In this document: positions 61,302 to 64,000 of the stretch, one piece after another
How positions within the stretch are numbered: the stretch's first letter is position 1
Layout of the letters: each line of letters opens with the position of its first letter
From: Iodobacter arcticus
Lineage (GTDB): Bacteria; Pseudomonadota; Gammaproteobacteria; Burkholderiales; Chitinibacteraceae
DNA: 64,000 bases
NCBI RefSeq assembly: GCF_042664895.1
Contig: NZ_JBHTBQ010000008.1
Span: 34,572-98,571 of the forward strand
Direction of reading: 5' to 3'
Notes under the pieces: model-generated
What the model was told of the DNA's origin: nothing
Seen by the model: only the letters and a program-made list of their open reading frames with translations
The model's database searches: none
Translations under genes and position numbers: made by a program

Positions 61302-61648
61302 TATTTAGCCTTCCTTCTAAACATCGCCAACATGCGCTGCGTGACTAAAAAGCCGCCAAAGATATTAATACTGGCCAGAAAAATTGCCGCCGCACCCAAG
61401 ACACTGGTCACGCTGATGCTCTGCGCATTGATATCCACCACTTGCAGCATGGCCCCGACGACGATAATGCCGCTAATGGCATTGGTCACCGCCATCAGCG
61501 GGGTGTGTAAGGCTGGGGTCACATTCCAAACAACGTGGTAGCCCACAAAAATAGCCAGAATAAAAATAGTTAGGCTGCCAATAAAAGGATCAGCCGCCAG
61601 CGCGTGGCTGCTTGCTTCTGCAACGGCAGAGGCAGATTCAATAAACAT
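61301..61648 (-). CDS. pntAB: NAD(P) transhydrogenase subunit alpha part 2 (membrane)
   Basis: Separate gene for the membrane part of the alpha subunit, 115 residues with three or four hydrophobic segments (IFILAIFVGYHVVWNVTPAL, HTPLMAVTNAISGIIVVGAM, ASINIFGGFLVTQRMLAMF). In E. coli this is fused to the NAD-binding domain. AAGGAG precedes its start. Confidence 0.92.
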   Translation of the reverse strand: MFIESASAVAEASSHALAADPFIGSLTIFILAIFVGYHVVWNVTPALHTPLMAVTNAISGIIVVGAMLQVVDINAQSISVTSVLGAAAIFLASINIFGGFLVTQRMLAMFRRKAK

Positions 61649-61669
61649 CGCGTACTCCTTAAGTCATTT

Positions 61670-61690
61670 GTAGGGCGGGTGAAACCCGCC
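61670..61690. repeat. Repeat B half unit within the pnt operon
   Basis: gtagggcgggtgaaacccgc in the 64-bp spacer between pntAA and pntAB. It will form a hairpin in the polycistronic RNA. Confidence 0.7.
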
Positions 61691-61712
61691 GCAGTGCTAG
61701 CTAGGATTTACA

Positions 61713-62879
61713 TCAAGCGGCTTGAGCCTGAGTCACGTTGTGTGCGGGCGCAGGCGCTTTGCCAAAGAGGGGCTCGCCCTGATGGCTAACCAGCGTGGCT
61801 TTGATGATTTCGTCATCCATATGCGGCGCATAAGCGCCCTCTGCATCTTGCAAAAGGCTGAGGAAAGTCAGCATATTGCGGGCATACAGCGCGGACGCAT
61901 CGGCCGCCAGCAAGCTAGCCAGATTGCCGTGGCCCACAATAATCACGCCGTTTTCGCTATGCACCACCTCGCCACTCTTGGATAAGGGGCAGTTGCCGCC
62001 ACTATCTACGGCCAGATCGATAATCACCGAGCCTGCTTTCATGCCGAGTACGGTGCTTGCGGGGATCAATACCGGCGCGGCTTTACCTGGGATTTGTGCG
62101 GTGCTGATGATGATGTCGGCAAGGCGGGATTGTTGATCAATCAGCGCGCTTTGGCGCAGTTTGTAGTCTTCCGACATTTCGCGGGCATAACCGCCAGCCG
62201 TTTCTGCGGCAGCTTTTTCAGCGTCATTTAACGGCACTTCAATAAACTTGCCGCCTAAGGATTCCACCTGTTCACGGGTGGCAGGGCGCACATCGAAGAC
62301 TTCCACAATCGCCCCGAGCCGTTTGGCCGTTGCAATCGCTTGTAAGCCAGCCACACCCGCTCCCAAAATCAACACGCGCGCGGGTTTCACCGTGCCAGCA
62401 GCGGTCATCAGCATCGGCATAAAGCGTGGATAGTATTGCGTGGCCAGTAGCACCGCTCGATACCCCGCAATATTGGCTTGGGACGATAAAACATCCATAG
62501 ACTGGGCGCGGGTAATTCGCGGCACCAGCTCCAAGGCGTAAGCACTGATGTTTTTGCTGCTTAGCACATCTAAATGAGCGTAGCGATGAATATCAAATAG
62601 GGCGACAAGCGCAGCATGATCAGGCAGTTGCGCGAGTTCATGTGCTTCTGGTGCACGAACTTTAAGAATAAGTTGGGCGCCTTGGTAAAGCGCCTCTGGG
62701 TGCGGTGCGATTTCTGCGCCAGCCTCGGTATAGGCGGCATCGCTAATGGCGGCGTGTAAGCCAGCCTTACTTTCTACTCTGACTGTATGCCCGGCTTTGA
62801 TCAGTTTTTTTATCGTCTCCGGCGTGGCAGCGACCCGGAATTCCCCAGGATAAGCTTCGGCGGGAATGGCAATCAGCAT
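61713..62879 (-). CDS. pntAA: NAD(P) transhydrogenase subunit alpha part 1 (NAD-binding)
   Basis: NAD(H)-binding domain I of the transhydrogenase, 388 residues, resembling alanine dehydrogenase. PAEAYPGEFRVAATPETIKK at the start, VLILGAGVAGLQAIATAKRL as nucleotide motif, and DYKLRQSALIDQQSRLADII as the mobile-loop neighbourhood. The start at 62879 follows GAGGA; the frame to 62921 adds 14 unlikely residues. The short Ala/Pro-rich tail ends the domain where E. coli PntA continues into the membrane part. Confidence 0.93.
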   Translation of the reverse strand: MLIAIPAEAYPGEFRVAATPETIKKLIKAGHTVRVESKAGLHAAISDAAYTEAGAEIAPHPEALYQGAQLILKVRAPEAHELAQLPDHAALVALFDIHRYAHLDVLSSKNISAYALELVPRITRAQSMDVLSSQANIAGYRAVLLATQYYPRFMPMLMTAAGTVKPARVLILGAGVAGLQAIATAKRLGAIVEVFDVRPATREQVESLGGKFIEVPLNDAEKAAAETAGGYAREMSEDYKLRQSALIDQQSRLADIIISTAQIPGKAAPVLIPASTVLGMKAGSVIIDLAVDSGGNCPLSKSGEVVHSENGVIIVGHGNLASLLAADASALYARNMLTFLSLLQDAEGAYAPHMDDEIIKATLVSHQGEPLFGKAPAPAHNVTQAQAA

Positions 62880-63350
62880 GTCTGTTTCCTCATGGTTATA
62901 GATGGGGCAATAGGCAAACAATGGAGGCTTATGTCGGGCTTAGTGTTGGTCTGTGTCAATAACACCGCTTTTGATCTTATCGCAGTGCAACATTAATTTA
63001 TCGGGTTGGATGATGAATTACTTTGAAGGTGTTGTATTTAGCGTGAAAACAGCTTAATAACCCCTCATTTTAATAAGTTGTTTACCTTATGTTTACAACG
63101 AAGGTAACCCAATTTTTGAGCATTTTCTTGTTTGGAATGGCTAATTTTCAAATGATTGTATGAAATAAATTATCTTTATTTAGATGATTTATTTAGATTT
63201 TTTTAAAGAGCACGGCAGTCTATAACCTTGGATTGGAGCAAGTACTATGGAAGGGTTAATTGCTTACATGTAGCTTGTAATAAAAATGCTATTGATAATC
63301 ATTATCAACTGTAGGAGAATGAATTTATTCACTCACCTAGGGTATTAATC
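62880..63350. other. Divergent intergenic region pnt / DUF2325
   Basis: 471 bp without a gene, AT-rich on the right half. It contains a Fur box at 63288-63306 and an inverted repeat ttacctt (63082-63088) / aaggtaa (63101-63107) of unknown use, probably closer to the pnt promoter. Confidence 0.5.
63288..63306 (+). promoter_or_regulatory. Fur box
   Basis: gctattgataatcattatc agrees with the 19-bp Fur consensus GATAATGATAATCATTATC at 17 positions. It lies 45 bp upstream of the DUF2325 start, where Fur would block transcription when iron is plentiful. Confidence 0.82.
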
Positions 63351-63674
63351 ATGAACGCATATTTAGTTGGCGCAGATGTACTGGGCAATATTCCTGATCT
63401 TTTATCGAGCTATGGCATTAAGGTGCATAAACACGTTTCAGGCCGTAATGCAGCACATCAGCGTAAACCAGCCAGCTTAAAAGGCGCTGATCTGCTGATC
63501 TTGTTTACTGATTTTTTAAGCCACAATGTGATGCGCGCCTATCGCGATCTGGCCCACGAAGAAAATGTGCGCTTTGTAGCCTGCCGCCGTTCTGTCTGTG
63601 CTCTAAGTCAATCGCTGGATAAAATAGAGTGTACGAGGCTATGCGATGCTTGCCCGAATAGGAAGACACACTAA
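63351..63674 (+). CDS. DUF2325 family protein with cysteine-rich C terminus
   Basis: 107 residues. NAYLVGADVLGNIPDLLSSY, KHVSGRNAAHQRKPASLKGA and LILFTDFLSHNVMRAYRDLA are the DUF2325 core, a Rossmann-like small fold of unknown function. The tail holds CRRSVC and ECTRLCDACPNRKTH, a CX3CX2C cluster that could bind iron, an Fe-S cluster or zinc. Under a near-perfect Fur box. A hairpin (agacacac / gtgtgtct, 63664-63687) covers the stop codon. Confidence 0.78.
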   Translation: MNAYLVGADVLGNIPDLLSSYGIKVHKHVSGRNAAHQRKPASLKGADLLILFTDFLSHNVMRAYRDLAHEENVRFVACRRSVCALSQSLDKIECTRLCDACPNRKTH

Positions 63675-63772
63675 AAGACGTGTGTCTAGCCGCTCCAATA
63701 AGAGCGCCAGATCGCTGCTGGCGCCCGATCGCCTGTTGCGGTATGCATTACCCGTTATCGAAATACGGGTAA
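63664..63772. other. Three hairpins between DUF2325 and the vgrG-like gene
   Basis: agacacac/gtgtgtct (63664-63687), gcgccag/ctggcgc (63704-63724) and ttacccgt/acgggtaa (63748-63772). None has a T-run. The 199-bp spacer has no gene. Confidence 0.5.
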
Positions 63773-63873
63773 GTGGTTTAACTTACATGTCGCCATGCTA
63801 CGCATAATCATGGAGTGCGTAAGCGCAAAGCGTGGTGTAATGTTGTGGCTTCAGTCATCCGTGGGTTGTTGCT

Positions 63874-64000
63874 ATGAGCGCCACAGATTTACTCGCTTCT
63901 TTTGCCGCCGCTTTTAATCAAGATCAGCGTCTTGTTTCTCTCCAATTAGGTGATGGTGCGGCTTGGGGCGAGCAGCTATTACCTCAGCATGTGACGGGCA
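63874..64000 (+). CDS. VgrG-like type VI secretion tip protein, 5' end only
   Basis: The first 42 codons are visible. SFAAAFNQDQRLVSLQLGDG and GEQLLPQHVTG fit the beginning of VgrG/Rhs-core proteins, which form the spike tip of the type VI secretion needle. With so little sequence this is a likely but not certain call. The gene runs off the right edge. Other T6SS genes are not seen to the left. Confidence 0.55.
   Translation, partial: MSATDLLASFAAAFNQDQRLVSLQLGDGAAWGEQLLPQHVTG

Overview
The window is a 64 kb piece of a betaproteobacterial chromosome, most likely from the order Neisseriales (an Iodobacter- or Chromobacterium-like organism). This is an inference from the protein sequences and from the gene order mdh / gntR / sdhCDAB-sdhE-gltA-odhAB-lpd-sucCD; no rRNA or tRNA gene is present to confirm it. 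The left edge cuts into a GlcNAc-type PTS permease gene (nagE). The right edge cuts into a gene that looks like a type VI secretion VgrG.

Layout. 1-17 kb: nagE end, mdh, a gntR gene broken by an in-frame stop, then a complete run of TCA-cycle genes from succinate dehydrogenase to succinyl-CoA synthetase. 17-20 kb: two tandem paralogous periplasmic binding proteins, a GFA-type zinc protein and a DMT exporter. 20.3-21 kb: AT-rich non-coding DNA. 21-33 kb: a ten-gene, tightly overlapping exopolysaccharide locus (glycosyltransferases, Wza-like lipoprotein, Wzc-like copolymerase with a degenerate nucleotide-binding domain, PslG-like glycoside hydrolase, Wzy, acetyltransferase, MurJ/Wzx-like flippase). 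33-44 kb: a third binding protein, dienelactone hydrolase, ETF-ubiquinone oxidoreductase, etfBA, ferredoxin-NADP reductase and several regulators. 44-48 kb: an apparent operon terC-sbtA-sbtB-perM behind a long structured leader that ends in a terminator. 48-56 kb: a SUV3-like RNA helicase, an exported unknown protein, a 7TM-GGDEF protein, a retropepsin-like protease, an MGDG-synthase-like glycosyltransferase and an exported tyrosine-phosphatase-like protein. 56-63 kb: LysR, MdtH-type MFS pump, dicarboxylate symporter and a three-gene transhydrogenase (pnt). 63-64 kb: a Fur-box-controlled DUF2325 protein with a cysteine-rich tail, then the partial vgrG.

The most distinctive feature is a set of palindromic intergenic repeats. 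Family A has arms reading CTGTAGACACAGAG / CTCTGTGTCTACAG (four good copies and one divergent). Family B has arms reading GTAGGGCGGGTG.AACCCGC (eight sites). Family C (AATCCTGTCAACTTA type) occurs only in composites with B. One B sits inside an A; at another site three palindromes are nested. They fill five of the spacers inside the TCA gene run and one inside the pnt operon, so they are probably transcribed.

Most of the window is ordinary metabolism. The parts most worth follow-up are the nested repeats, the terC leader and its bicarbonate-transporter operon, the Fur-box/DUF2325 gene, the interrupted gntR and the Wzc-like protein with no intact Walker A lysine.
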